64,000 bases of DNA from JBJHAX01 sp050480705 (GTDB lineage Bacteria; Actinomycetota; Nitriliruptoria; Nitriliruptorales; Nitriliruptoraceae): positions 186,001 through 250,000 of the forward strand of contig JBJHAX010000001.1 in the NCBI GenBank assembly GCA_050480705.1, read 5' to 3'. This document shows positions 48,605 to 57,692 of the stretch, piece after piece. How positions within the stretch are numbered: position 1 is the first letter of the stretch; every line of letters begins with the position of its first letter. The notes under the pieces are model-generated. The model did no database searches, was not told where the DNA came from, and was given only the letters and a program-made list of their open reading frames with translations. A program made the position numbers and the translations under genes.

Positions 48605-49915
48605 TCAGCGCCGCGGATGCGCTTCGGGCAGCGTGCGGCTCACGAACGCTCCCACGAACCCCAGGGCGGCGAGGAACCCGAGCGCGACTTCGCTTCCCCA
48701 TCGTGCGGCGAACGCACTCAGCGCACCTGTCGCGAGCAGGATCACACCCATCGCAGCGTTCGACGCCGCGACACGCTGGGTGCGGTCGTCCCCGTCGGCG
48801 AGGTCGATGATGTAGGTCTTGCGACCGATGCGCGTGCCGGTGTGGATGATGGCCAGGAGCAGATAGGCCGACGGATACAGCAGCCAGTGCGAGCGCGCCT
48901 GCTCGATCAGAAGGAGCAACAGCAGCGCCACGACGACCGCTGAGGCCGCGGTGGCAGCCAGCGCCATCGTCATTCGTGATGAGCGATCCGCCCACCGTCC
49001 CCAGAAGCGCCCACCGACAAGTGCGGCGACACCCGACCCGATGACGAAGGGTCCGAGCCCGGCGAGGCCGCCCGACCCCACCTGCGTGGCGAGTGCGACC
49101 ACGAACGGCGGACTGAGCGCCGAGACGAGCAGGAGACCGCGAGCGACCACGAAGCGGCGGAACGTCCCATCGTCGCGCAGCAGCGCCAGCGGACTGCCGA
49201 GATCGCTGCGGGTGCCGGCGACATCACCCGCCGGCTCACGGATACCCGCATAGACGATGGCCGCCACGACCCATGCCGCGGCTGCGGCGAACAGCAGGAC
49301 GGCGAACACCGAAGCCGGTGTCGCCGCGTCCGCACGCACGCGGAGAATCACACCCACGGTGATCGCAACGGCACCCGACGCCACGGTGGCGGCACCGGTG
49401 ACGCGTCCACGCCCTCCACGGGGAATGGTGCGCCCCATGACGTCCTTCGAGGCGATCGACGACAGCGATCGGGCGAGCGCGAAACCGGCCAGCGCCGCCA
49501 CGATCATCCACCCGGCGCCCGGGCCGGTCATCGTCAACGCTGCGACGGCAATCAGGCAGACGAAACTCGCCTGCCCGCTCGCGCCGGCCACCCACAACCA
49601 TTTGCGGACGGCGCGACGACGGACGAAACCGGCCAGGCCGGCCTGTGGCAGCAGCGAACCCGACTCACGGACCGGGACGAGCATGGCGAGCGCGGCCGAC
49701 GACGCGCTCAGGTGGGCCAGCAGCCAGCTGAGCACGGTCTTGGGGTCGACGACGAGATCACCCGCCTTCTGCAGGGCCATCGCGGCGACCTGACGCAAGG
49801 CGTTCGATGCGACCTCGTCGCGGACCTCGCCGTCGACGCCGGTGTCGTCGAGTTCGTCGTCCTGGTCGAGCAGCATCGCGCGGATGCGCTCGGCGGCGCC
49901 GTCGTTGCGAGGCAT
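48605..49915 (-). CDS. Major facilitator superfamily transporter
   Basis: A 436-residue protein. A soluble acidic N-terminus of about 40 residues (LLDQDDELDDTGVDGEVRDE) precedes the first helix; about 12 helices follow in two halves, with the loop ASKDVMGRTIPRGGRGRVTG after helix 4 and a central loop REPAGDVAGTRSDLGSP. The ATG at 49915 has CGGAG ahead. There is no recognisable substrate motif. Its 5' end faces the hemolysin-III gene across about 130 bases. Confidence 0.82.
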   Translation of the reverse strand: MPRNDGAAERIRAMLLDQDDELDDTGVDGEVRDEVASNALRQVAAMALQKAGDLVVDPKTVLSWLLAHLSASSAALAMLVPVRESGSLLPQAGLAGFVRRRAVRKWLWVAGASGQASFVCLIAVAALTMTGPGAGWMIVAALAGFALARSLSSIASKDVMGRTIPRGGRGRVTGAATVASGAVAITVGVILRVRADAATPASVFAVLLFAAAAAWVVAAIVYAGIREPAGDVAGTRSDLGSPLALLRDDGTFRRFVVARGLLLVSALSPPFVVALATQVGSGGLAGLGPFVIGSGVAALVGGRFWGRWADRSSRMTMALAATAASAVVVALLLLLLIEQARSHWLLYPSAYLLLAIIHTGTRIGRKTYIIDLADGDDRTQRVAASNAAMGVILLATGALSAFAARWGSEVALGFLAALGFVGAFVSRTLPEAHPRR

Positions 49916-50035
49916 CGATGCTCCGACACGTAGTACCGCGCGACCTTCCGAACGGGTCGCAGGTGCAGGGGGAGATCCAGAAGGGTAGGTGAGCGAATGA
50001 GGCGCTCGCCGGTGTCTCGTTCCACCGCTGAGCAG

Positions 50036-50041
50036 TACGGT
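50036..50041 (+). promoter_or_regulatory. Predicted -10 box of the hemolysin-III family gene
   Basis: TACGGT lies 6 bases before the ATG at 50048, with no ribosome site, again suggesting a leaderless message. Confidence 0.35.
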
Positions 50042-50047
50042 GAGCGC

Positions 50048-50797
50048 ATGGTTCCCGACGGTGATGCGACGGCCTCCGACCGCGGTCAGACGGTCGAGGG
50101 CCAGGCGGTGGAGGGCGACGCCACGCGACGCACGGTCCTTCAGCGGTCGGTAGGCACCGAGCATGCGCTGACCAGCGCACGTCCGGCCTTGCGCGGGTGG
50201 CTGCATCTCGTGGCCGCAGCGGTGAGTGTCCCGGCGGGGATCGCGTGGGTGGTTGTGACTGATGCGACGCTGACGCGCGCCGCGATCGCCGCGTTCGCCG
50301 GTGGCATCGGCGCGATGTTCACCGCCAGCTCATTGCTCCACATCGTCCGTTGGAGTCCGGCCGCCTACGAACGGATGCTGCGCCTCGACCATACGGCGAT
50401 CTACCTGGCGATCTCGGGCACCGGGGTTGCGCTCGGGTTGCTGGGTTTTCCGCGGTGGGCGGGTGCAATCCTCGTCCTCGCGGCTGTGACCGGCGCCTTG
50501 CTCGGCATCGTCGTCGAGTGGTTTCCGTTCGCGCCTCCGCGCGGATACTCGAACACGATGTATCTCACGCTCGGCTGGATGCCGATCGTGCTGCTGCCGT
50601 GGCTGTGGCGCGCGTCGGGCCCCGCCGTCGTCGGACTGCTCGTAGCTGGAGGGGGCCTGTACACCCTGGGCGCGATCATCGTCGGCATGCGGCGTCCCGA
50701 CCCCTGGCCCCGCTGGTTCGGCTACCACGAGCTGTTTCATCTGCTTGTGATCATCGCCGTAGCGTGTCACGCATGGATGTTCTGGCTGCTCGTCTGA
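50048..50797 (+). CDS. Hemolysin III/PAQR-family membrane protein
   Basis: A 249-residue protein with seven helices. Family marks include RGWLHLVAAAVSVPAGIAWVV near the start, FTASSLLHIVRW after helix 2, YERMLRLDHTAIYLAISGTG (the conserved Asp-His) and GYHELFHLLVIIAVACHAWMF at the end, with the His residues that bind zinc in PAQR receptors. A hemolytic role is unproven; relatives may act as ceramidase-like hydrolases or affect membrane homeostasis. An ATG at 49997 would add 17 residues. Confidence 0.88.
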   Translation: MVPDGDATASDRGQTVEGQAVEGDATRRTVLQRSVGTEHALTSARPALRGWLHLVAAAVSVPAGIAWVVVTDATLTRAAIAAFAGGIGAMFTASSLLHIVRWSPAAYERMLRLDHTAIYLAISGTGVALGLLGFPRWAGAILVLAAVTGALLGIVVEWFPFAPPRGYSNTMYLTLGWMPIVLLPWLWRASGPAVVGLLVAGGGLYTLGAIIVGMRRPDPWPRWFGYHELFHLLVIIAVACHAWMFWLLV

Positions 50798-50829
50798 CCC
50801 CGGGTGGATGCGATGTTGCAGGAGGAAGC

Positions 50830-50847
50830 GATGCGTGGCAGCGCATC
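50830..50847. terminator. Hairpin between convergent genes
   Basis: GATGCG and CGCATC form a perfect 6-base-pair stem with a 6-base loop in the 60-base gap between the hemolysin-III gene and the convergent MarP-like gene. Confidence 0.35.
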
Positions 50848-50857
50848 ACGTACGAGT

Positions 50858-52027
50858 TCACATGCACGGACCGGCATCGCCGGGGCGGTGTGGGGACGCC
50901 AGCGCACGGTCGATCTCGACGCGGTCCAGCGCGTAGGCGAGCCCGGGTTGGTCGGGGCTGATCGCGAAGACGACGCCGCCCACCCGTCCCTGCGCGTCGA
51001 TGACGGCGGAGCCTGAGTCGCCCTGGCGCAGTGACGCAGCGAGGAACAGCACGCGTCGCTCGGCGCGCTCACGACCGTAGATATCGCGACCCAGCGCCTG
51101 ACGTCGGTCTTCGACGCCAGCGGGAGCGACCCGCGGCTCGAGTTGTCCGCCCGGGTAGCCCAGCACGGCCGCAGCGCTGCCCAGATCGAAGTCCGTCAGT
51201 GCCAGCGCGTCGCGATCCAGGCCTGTGACCTCGAGCAGCGCGATGTCACGTCCTGGATCGAACACCACCACCGTCGCGTCGTGTCGCTCACCGTCCGGGA
51301 AGCGGACTGTGACGGCATCGGCGCCCGCGACGACGTGCGCGTTCGTGGCGAGCATGCCGGGCGCGACAACGAACGACGAACCTTCGTAACGCCGGCCGCA
51401 CCCGTCGGAGCGCACGTGTGCGGTGGATGCGAGTGCCTGCTCGACGACCTCGGGGTCGACGTCGAGGTCTTCGGGTGGCGGGGAGGTCTGCGGGGCCGGT
51501 GCGAGGTCTGCGAAGACCTCGGGAAAGCGGCTGTCGTCGATCAGGTTGCGCAGAGCCCGCATCGCGTCGGGCGGGTCGGGCGTGGTTCGGTCGACCGTGC
51601 TGACTATCAGCGACGAGCGAACCTGCTGGGCGACGGTGCCCGGCACGTCGGCAGCGACGGGAACCAGCAACCAGACGAGGACGAGGAGCACGCCAGCACC
51701 GAAGACGCCGCCCACGGCACGGTCGAAGCTCGACAGGGGTGTGGCGGCGATCGAGCGACGCATCGCCGCGCCGATGGCGGTGAACACACCAGAGCTGACG
51801 CTCACGGTCGCGCCGAGTGCCGCAAGCCCGATCATCAGCCGGACCGAAGGGCTGCCGCTGCCCACGAACCCCAGCACGAGTGGCACGGTGCGTGTCGCCA
51901 GCAGGATCCCGACCCCGATCCCGAACCATGACGCGGCACGGGCGATGAATCCCACGCGGAAACCGCCCGCGGCGGCGAGCACCAGCGCGGCGAACAGCGC
52001 GAGATCGAGCAGGTTCACGATGATCAC
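50858..52027 (-). CDS. MarP-like transmembrane serine protease (CvpA plus trypsin-like domain)
   Basis: A 389-residue protein. Four helices in residues 1-125 form a CvpA-like domain (LLDLALFAALVLAAAGGF). After a periplasmic linker, a chymotrypsin-fold protease has His231 in LATNAHVVAGAD, Asp261 in DIALLEVTGL and Ser338 in RQGDSGSAVI, with the catalytic triad complete. The cysteine pair that regulates MarP by a disulphide is incomplete (only one obvious Cys, in SDGCGRRY). Mycobacterial MarP helps keep pH balance under acid and oxidative stress. A 17-base palindrome spans the GTG start. Confidence 0.92.
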   Translation of the reverse strand: MIIVNLLDLALFAALVLAAAGGFRVGFIARAASWFGIGVGILLATRTVPLVLGFVGSGSPSVRLMIGLAALGATVSVSSGVFTAIGAAMRRSIAATPLSSFDRAVGGVFGAGVLLVLVWLLVPVAADVPGTVAQQVRSSLIVSTVDRTTPDPPDAMRALRNLIDDSRFPEVFADLAPAPQTSPPPEDLDVDPEVVEQALASTAHVRSDGCGRRYEGSSFVVAPGMLATNAHVVAGADAVTVRFPDGERHDATVVVFDPGRDIALLEVTGLDRDALALTDFDLGSAAAVLGYPGGQLEPRVAPAGVEDRRQALGRDIYGRERAERRVLFLAASLRQGDSGSAVIDAQGRVGGVVFAISPDQPGLAYALDRVEIDRALASPHRPGDAGPCM

Positions 52028-52038
52028 GGTACGTGATC
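52022..52038. repeat. 17-base palindrome across the start of the MarP-like gene
   Basis: GATCACG-GTA-CGTGATC: a perfect 7-base inverted repeat with a 3-base centre. It overlaps the GTG start of the protease gene on the minus strand and lies 128 bases ahead of the divergent SNF2 gene. It has the size and symmetry of a dimeric repressor site. Confidence 0.45.
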
Positions 52039-52166
52039 GGCATCACGCGCAACGTTGTCCCGTCGTCGGCGGGTGACCGTCGCGATCGCTCGCGTCGCGG
52101 GACGTCTACGCTGATGGGCTCGGCATCCGGCCGAGCCGGTTCGCTGCTGCACGACGAGGAGAACGG

Positions 52167-55100
52167 GTGCGCGACGCTGCCCAATTGACCTTCGTTCCAG
52201 GCGATCCGGCACCCGGTGCGGGTGCGTTCGCCCTGTGGTCGGTGCCGAACGACGACCAACCCGACGACCACCTTGATGACGCCGCGCACGCGCTGGGCCT
52301 GCCCGTCGGCGCCGCGATGTCGTTGCCGGTTGTCGTCGCTGGTGAGGGCGAACTCGTCAGCGTCGAGGTGGAGGCGTACCGGGTCCCGGTACTCGCTGCG
52401 GTGCGGCGCCTGGCCGCGATGCCGACGTCGGCCGACTGGCACGACTGGACACGCCCGTCCGCGTCGGTGCTCGCATGGAGTGTGGCGGCAAAGCTCGGGC
52501 TGGAACTCGTCGCCGCCGGGCAGATCGCTCCCAGGCTCAGCCCGGGACGCGACGCGGGACAGGTGGTCGCCGTCTGGCGGATCGCCGCTGCGGGCGACGA
52601 TCGCGTTGCGCGCCTCGCCCGGTCGATGCCGTTCGCCGGTCGCGCGCTCCGTCGCCGGACCGGGCAGCTGTGGAGCGCTGACGAGTTGCTGCAGGCGTTC
52701 CTCGACGCGCTGGCGGATGCGTGTGCCCGGGCGGGCAACGTGCCTCGCATCGACCCTCGTCGCCGCGGGCCGCGTCGCGAGCTGCCGCAGATGCTGATCG
52801 CCGCGCTGACCGGCGTCGACCCGGTCGTCGGCCATGTACGCGACGTGGAGGCGCTCGTCGGCGAGTTCGACGACTGGGTCGACCCGCTCGTCGCGCAGGT
52901 CGACAGCAAGCGTGCTCACCTTGCGCTGCGCTTGCGACAACCCGACGACGACGCTTCGCCCTGGCTGCTCGAGCTCCAGATCGCCTCGGCGAGCGACACG
53001 TCGGTGCGTGTGCCTGCGTCAGCGATCTGGCAGCCGGGATCGCTGACACTCGGCGACGAACCGCTGGTCGACGCCGAGGGCACGCTCGCACGCGCCCTCG
53101 CAGACGCCGCGCGGTTGTTCGCACCGCTCGACCGTGCCCTGTCCGAACAGCGGCCGTCGTTCGTCGAGCTCGACGCTGACGAGACAGCCGAGTTGATCGA
53201 CCACGGCATCGAACGCCTCGCGGCACGCGGCGTGGTCGTCGACATACCACCGCAGCTGCGTGCCGACACGTTGCCGCGGCTCGGGCTGCGGCTGCGTGTG
53301 GGATCCGATGTGCCGACGGCAGCGGCGCCTGACGCACCGCTCGGTCTGCGCGCGATCACGGACACCGCGCTCGAACTCGTCGCAGGGGACACCACGATCG
53401 ACCACGACGAGTTCGTTGCGATCGTCGCGACCCGGGCGCCGCTGGTGCGCTGGCGTGGTCGCTGGATACGGGTGCCGGCCGAGGTCGGTGCATACGTCGA
53501 CGTCGCTGGTGACGGCGTCGCACTCAGTCTGACCGAGGCGTTGGCGGCGGCCTTGAGTGGCCGCCACCGCGTCCGCGACGTCGGCTGGGTGGACGTCCGG
53601 ACGCAGGGAGCGGCACGACGCCTGATAACGCGCATCCAGAAGGGCGTCGAGGTTTCCGACGCGGTCGTCGAGCACTTCGCAGGGACGTTGCGTCCGTACC
53701 AGCTGCGCGGTGTTGCATGGTTGCAGCACCTGTTGGAGCTGGGGCTGGGCGGAGTGCTGGCCGATGAGATGGGGCTCGGAAAGACGGTGCAGGCCATCGC
53801 GGTCATGGCGGCACGCCGGGGTGGCGCACCCCATCTCGTCGTCTGCCCGACGTCGGTCGTGGGCAACTGGGAACGCGAGCTGACACGCTTCGCACCGAGC
53901 CTCGACGTCATTCGGCACCACGGTGGCGATCGGCAGCGCCGGCGGTCGGTGTTGACCGGGGCGGACGTCGTGGTGACCAGCTACGCCCTGCTGCGCCGCG
54001 ACGTCGACCTGCTCGCGTCGGTCGACTGGGACATCGTGGTGTTCGACGAGGCGCAACAGATCAAGAACGCCAGCGCCCAGGCTGCGCGCGCCGCCCGACG
54101 TCTGTCCTCGACGGCGCGCATTGCGATGACGGGCACGCCGGTCGAGAACCGCCTGGCGGAGCTGTGGTCGATCATCGACCTCACGAATCCGGGGCTTGTT
54201 GGCACCCAGCGGCGCTTCGAGGAGCGCTTCGCCGTTCCCATCGAGCGTTGGCGCGACCAGGACGCCACGACACGCCTGCGCAGGCTGACGGCTCCGTTCG
54301 TACTCCGGCGGCGCAAGGCCGACGACGAGGTCGCGATCGACCTTCCGGCCAAGCAGGAAGTCGAGGTCGTCTGCCGGTTGACCCGCGAGCAGGTGGCGCT
54401 GTACCGCCGGGTGGTCGACGAGGCGTTCGGTGGTCGTGGGCTGGGGGTCACCGCGTTCGAGCGGCGTGGGCGCGTGCTCGCCTTGTTGACGGCGCTGAAG
54501 CAGATCTGCAATCACCCTGCCCAGTACCTGGGGGAGCCAGGGCCGATCGAGGGACGCTCGGGCAAGGTCGATCGCCTCACCGAGATCCTGGCCGAGATCG
54601 TCGATGGGGGCGCCTACGCCGTGGTCTTCACCCAGTATCGCGCGCTCGGTGACCTGCTCGTCGAGCACCTCCCAGGTGCGCTCGGGCTTCCACAACTTCC
54701 CTTCCTCCACGGCGGTGTGCCCCTCGCCGGCCGCGATGCGATGGTCGACCGCTTCCAGCACGACGTCGACGCGCCGCCGCTGCTCCTGGTGTCGCTACGC
54801 GCCGGTGGCGTTGGGTTGAACCTGACACGCGCCACGCACGTCGTGCACGTTGATCGTTGGTGGAATCCCGCCGTCGAAGACCAGGCGACCGACCGTGCGC
54901 ACCGCATTGGGCAACGCAAGCCGGTGACGGTCCACACCATGGTCACGGCCGGAACAGTGGAGGAGCGGATCTCGTCTCTGCTCGCATCCAAGCGCCAGTT
55001 GGCAGATCTCGCGGTTGGCGACGGCGAGTCCTGGGTGAGCGATCTCGCCGACGATGAGCTGCACGAACTGGTCGAACTCGGCCGCGAAGCAGGCACGGGT

Positions 55101-55175
55101 GATCACGACGACCCTGAGGAGATTGCGGACGAGCCCCGCGCGCAACTGACAGTCGTTCCGCCGGTGACGAGATGA
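52167..55175 (+). CDS. SNF2-family DNA helicase/translocase
   Basis: A 1002-residue enzyme. Residues 1-500 are an SNF2-associated N-terminal region. The ATPase begins with TLRPYQLRGVAWLQHLLELG; Walker A is DEMGLGKT with Lys539, motif II is FDEAQQIKN, motif III is MTGTPVENRLAELWSI, and motifs V-VI are GVGLNLTRATHVVHVDRWWNPAVEDQATDRAHRIGQ. It couples ATP use to movement on double-stranded DNA. Its stop overlaps a SWIM zinc-finger gene, a pairing known for bacterial SNF2 proteins. The GTG at 52167 has a good GAGGAG. Its role (repair, transcription recovery or defence) is not readable. Confidence 0.93.
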   Translation: MRDAAQLTFVPGDPAPGAGAFALWSVPNDDQPDDHLDDAAHALGLPVGAAMSLPVVVAGEGELVSVEVEAYRVPVLAAVRRLAAMPTSADWHDWTRPSASVLAWSVAAKLGLELVAAGQIAPRLSPGRDAGQVVAVWRIAAAGDDRVARLARSMPFAGRALRRRTGQLWSADELLQAFLDALADACARAGNVPRIDPRRRGPRRELPQMLIAALTGVDPVVGHVRDVEALVGEFDDWVDPLVAQVDSKRAHLALRLRQPDDDASPWLLELQIASASDTSVRVPASAIWQPGSLTLGDEPLVDAEGTLARALADAARLFAPLDRALSEQRPSFVELDADETAELIDHGIERLAARGVVVDIPPQLRADTLPRLGLRLRVGSDVPTAAAPDAPLGLRAITDTALELVAGDTTIDHDEFVAIVATRAPLVRWRGRWIRVPAEVGAYVDVAGDGVALSLTEALAAALSGRHRVRDVGWVDVRTQGAARRLITRIQKGVEVSDAVVEHFAGTLRPYQLRGVAWLQHLLELGLGGVLADEMGLGKTVQAIAVMAARRGGAPHLVVCPTSVVGNWERELTRFAPSLDVIRHHGGDRQRRRSVLTGADVVVTSYALLRRDVDLLASVDWDIVVFDEAQQIKNASAQAARAARRLSSTARIAMTGTPVENRLAELWSIIDLTNPGLVGTQRRFEERFAVPIERWRDQDATTRLRRLTAPFVLRRRKADDEVAIDLPAKQEVEVVCRLTREQVALYRRVVDEAFGGRGLGVTAFERRGRVLALLTALKQICNHPAQYLGEPGPIEGRSGKVDRLTEILAEIVDGGAYAVVFTQYRALGDLLVEHLPGALGLPQLPFLHGGVPLAGRDAMVDRFQHDVDAPPLLLVSLRAGGVGLNLTRATHVVHVDRWWNPAVEDQATDRAHRIGQRKPVTVHTMVTAGTVEERISSLLASKRQLADLAVGDGESWVSDLADDELHELVELGREAGTGDHDDPEEIADEPRAQLTVVPPVTR

Positions 55176-56113
55176 GCGACGGCATCGCGCAGCGTTGGCG
55201 GGAGTTTCTCGAGGCAGTTCCGTTCGCACGACCTGCGGACGCTCAGCAGGCCCGTGTGGCGTTTCGGCGTGGCCGTGTCGCCGACCTGGACGTCACGACC
55301 GGAGTCCTCGAGGCGACGGTGCGGGAGGCGTCGGGCCCGTCGCTGCACGTGCGCATCCTGTGGCCGCCGGTCGATGCCGTGACGTGGGAGAAGGTCGCAC
55401 GTGAACTGTCGTCGGAGCTCCGCTTCGTCGCCGACCTCACGGACAACCGTGTCAGTGACGAGGTCGTCGCGGCACTCGAGCGCGCTGGTGTCGACGTCGT
55501 CGCGCAGCCGGATGCGCTGACCGTCGAATGTTCCTGCGCGCGCGAGGCCATGTGGTGCGCGCACGGGGCAGCAGTGCTGGTCGCCTTCGCAACACGGCTG
55601 GATCGCAGCCCTGAGCTCGTGCTGCGACTTCGGGGCCGCTCCGTCGACGTTCTTGCACGCGACGCGGGTGCGACGGCGGAGCATCAGGTGGGTGTCTCGG
55701 GGGTCGAGGTTCACGACCACCGGTCCGTCACCGCGCCACGAGGCGACCTCGATGCCGTTGTGGTGCGGCCGTCGTATCGCGCCGACGCGGGGACGCGTCT
55801 CACGGACATCGCCGGGCCGCCACCTGCGATCGACGCCGCATCACTGGCCAAGGTCGTCGCCGACGCGGCTCGCTTCGCATGGCGGCTCGCTTCGGGAGAA
55901 GGCACCGACGTCGCCGACGACGAACTGTTGCTCGCTGCGCTGCGCGCCCAGGGCACGTCGAGCGTCGAGAGTCTGGCGTCGGCGTTGGCGAGCGAGCCCG
56001 ATGAGGTCCGACGCCGGCTCGAAGCGTTGCATGCACGCGGTGAGGTGCTGCGCGCGGGAGCGCCGGGCGACACCGCCGTGCGCTACCGCGCTGCGGGACG
56101 GCCGATCGGCTGA
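55172..56113 (+). CDS. SWIM zinc-finger protein, partner of the SNF2 translocase
   Basis: A 313-residue protein. It has a SWIM finger in residues 125-140, VECSCAREAMWCAHGAAVL (Cys-x-Cys-x6-Cys-x-His). The N-terminal part (ARVAFRRGRVADLDVTTGVLEATV) fits the usual SWIM-protein beginning. The C-terminal third has two helical regions, with a winged-helix-like segment ELLLAALRAQGTSSVESLASAL and DEVRRRLEALHARGEV. SWIM fingers bind DNA or proteins. The ATGA overlap with the SNF2 gene implies that the two work as a unit. Confidence 0.9.
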   Translation: MSDGIAQRWREFLEAVPFARPADAQQARVAFRRGRVADLDVTTGVLEATVREASGPSLHVRILWPPVDAVTWEKVARELSSELRFVADLTDNRVSDEVVAALERAGVDVVAQPDALTVECSCAREAMWCAHGAAVLVAFATRLDRSPELVLRLRGRSVDVLARDAGATAEHQVGVSGVEVHDHRSVTAPRGDLDAVVVRPSYRADAGTRLTDIAGPPPAIDAASLAKVVADAARFAWRLASGEGTDVADDELLLAALRAQGTSSVESLASALASEPDEVRRRLEALHARGEVLRAGAPGDTAVRYRAAGRPIG

Positions 56114-56315
56114 CTGCAGCCGTGGCTGAACGCATCGAGGGTGTGTCCTCGAACTCGAGTTCTGCGGCAGTGCTGCCGATACCTCACAGGATGCCGATGC
56201 CGCACGCCCCGACTGTTTCGGATACTCGGAACGTGTGCGACATGAGGGCACACTTGTAACTTCGGCATCAACTGCAACGGCGTTGCCCCCGCGCCACCAC
56301 AGGAACAGGGACGAG

Positions 56316-57662
56316 GTGAATCTCACGCCCGTGCATCGTCTCATGCGCGCGTCGCGTTCGCGACGGACCGCCGGCGTGGTCGCCGTCGTGCTCGCAGCGG
56401 GCCTGGTGGTGCAGGTCGGTGCGTCGGCGCAGACCCGTTCGAGCAGTGAGATCCAGAGCGAACTCGACGCCGCTCGCGACGAGGCCGCGCGTCTGGGCTC
56501 CGAGCTCGACGACGTCCGTGGCCAGATCGGAAGCACCGAGGAGGAGCTCGCGCAGCTCGCGGTACGCCTCGAGGATGCACGGGCGCAGCTGCGCCAAGCC
56601 GAGGGTCAGGTGGCGCTCGCCGAGGAGGCCCTCGAGGAGGCCGAAGCCGAGCGCGACCGTGCCGCCAGCGACCACGATGCTGCCGTGGCGCTGCTCACCG
56701 CCGCCGAGCAGGAGCTCGAGTTCGAGGAGGCTCGTCTCGCTGAGCAGATCGTGGGATCGTTCAAGTACGGCACGGCGGGTGCCCAGCGGGGTGCGATGCT
56801 CATCGAGGTGATGCGTCGTGCGGACAACCCCAACGACTTCGCGGTCGGCCTCAAGCAGTTGCGGACCGTCATCGACGTGCAGGACGCAACCGTCGCACGC
56901 GTCTTCGAGCTCAAGGAAACACGCGCGGAACGTGCCGACGATGCCGCGCGTGCGCGCGCTCGCGCGACCCAGGCCGCCAACGAGGCCGAGGTCACCCTCG
57001 GCGTCGTCGAACAGTTGCGTGAAGAGGCTGCGGCGGTCGCGGCGCAGATCGCCGAAGACGAGATCCGTCAGCAGGCGGTGCTCGACTCGTTGCAGGGGAC
57101 CGCTGCGGAAACGCAGGCGCTGCTCGCGCGCGCAAGCCAGCGCGAGCGCCAGCTACGCGAGGAGTTCGCGCTTGCGCGCGCTGCGGAGACCGGGGGCTCC
57201 GACCGTTCCGCCTATCCCGGTTGGGCCGGGGGGCCCGACATCTCGGGTGCGGTGTGCCCGGTGGAAGGTGCGCGGGCGGGTCGTGACTTCAGAAACGACT
57301 GGGGCTACCCGCGTTTTCCCAACCGCTGGCACCAGGGCAACGACATCTTCGCGTCGCGCGGCACGCCCGTCGTCGCTGTCGCCGACGGTGTCGTGGTGCG
57401 CATGAATTCCGCGTCGAACCAGCAGCCGCTGGGCGGCATCACGGTCACCTACCGCACGAGCGACGGCAGCGAGTGGTACAACGCGCACCTCGACGGCATC
57501 GCCAGCGGGATCTCGCCGGGCGTGTCGGTCAGCCGGGGCCAGCGGATCGGCACGGTCGGCAACACCGGCAATGCCCTGACGACCCCGCCGCACCTGCATC
57601 TCGGCCGCCGCTACAACGGCGGCTGGGTCAACCCGTATCCGACGGTCTCGAGCTGGTGCTGA
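56316..57662 (+). CDS. Coiled-coil M23-family peptidoglycan peptidase (envC-like)
   Basis: A 448-residue exported protein. The signal peptide is about 30 residues (RTAGVVAVVLAAGLVVQVGASAQ). Residues 35-310 are coiled coil, with a DARDEAARLGSELDDVRGQI-type heptad pattern. An M23 lysostaphin-like domain follows, with HQGNDIFASRGTPVVAV (His and Asp zinc ligands) and HLHLGRRYNGGWVNPYP at the end. The zinc residues are present, so it may be active, unlike EnvC. It would cut peptidoglycan cross-bridges or activate a division amidase. The GTG at 56316 is used; ATG 56343 would also leave a signal peptide. About 200 gene-free bases precede it. Confidence 0.9.
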   Translation: MNLTPVHRLMRASRSRRTAGVVAVVLAAGLVVQVGASAQTRSSSEIQSELDAARDEAARLGSELDDVRGQIGSTEEELAQLAVRLEDARAQLRQAEGQVALAEEALEEAEAERDRAASDHDAAVALLTAAEQELEFEEARLAEQIVGSFKYGTAGAQRGAMLIEVMRRADNPNDFAVGLKQLRTVIDVQDATVARVFELKETRAERADDAARARARATQAANEAEVTLGVVEQLREEAAAVAAQIAEDEIRQQAVLDSLQGTAAETQALLARASQRERQLREEFALARAAETGGSDRSAYPGWAGGPDISGAVCPVEGARAGRDFRNDWGYPRFPNRWHQGNDIFASRGTPVVAVADGVVVRMNSASNQQPLGGITVTYRTSDGSEWYNAHLDGIASGISPGVSVSRGQRIGTVGNTGNALTTPPHLHLGRRYNGGWVNPYPTVSSWC

Positions 57663-57692
57663 AACGTGCGTCGGATGCGGTCGCAGGGGCGC

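Noticed and set aside
46419..48815. Open frame of 798 codons on the plus strand
   Set aside because: It overlaps the sugar dehydrogenase out of frame, a transporter and the tRNA-Met gene; no domain is visible.
53019..54761. Open frame of 580 codons antisense to the SNF2 gene
   Set aside because: The sense strand encodes all helicase motifs; the antisense product is low-complexity.
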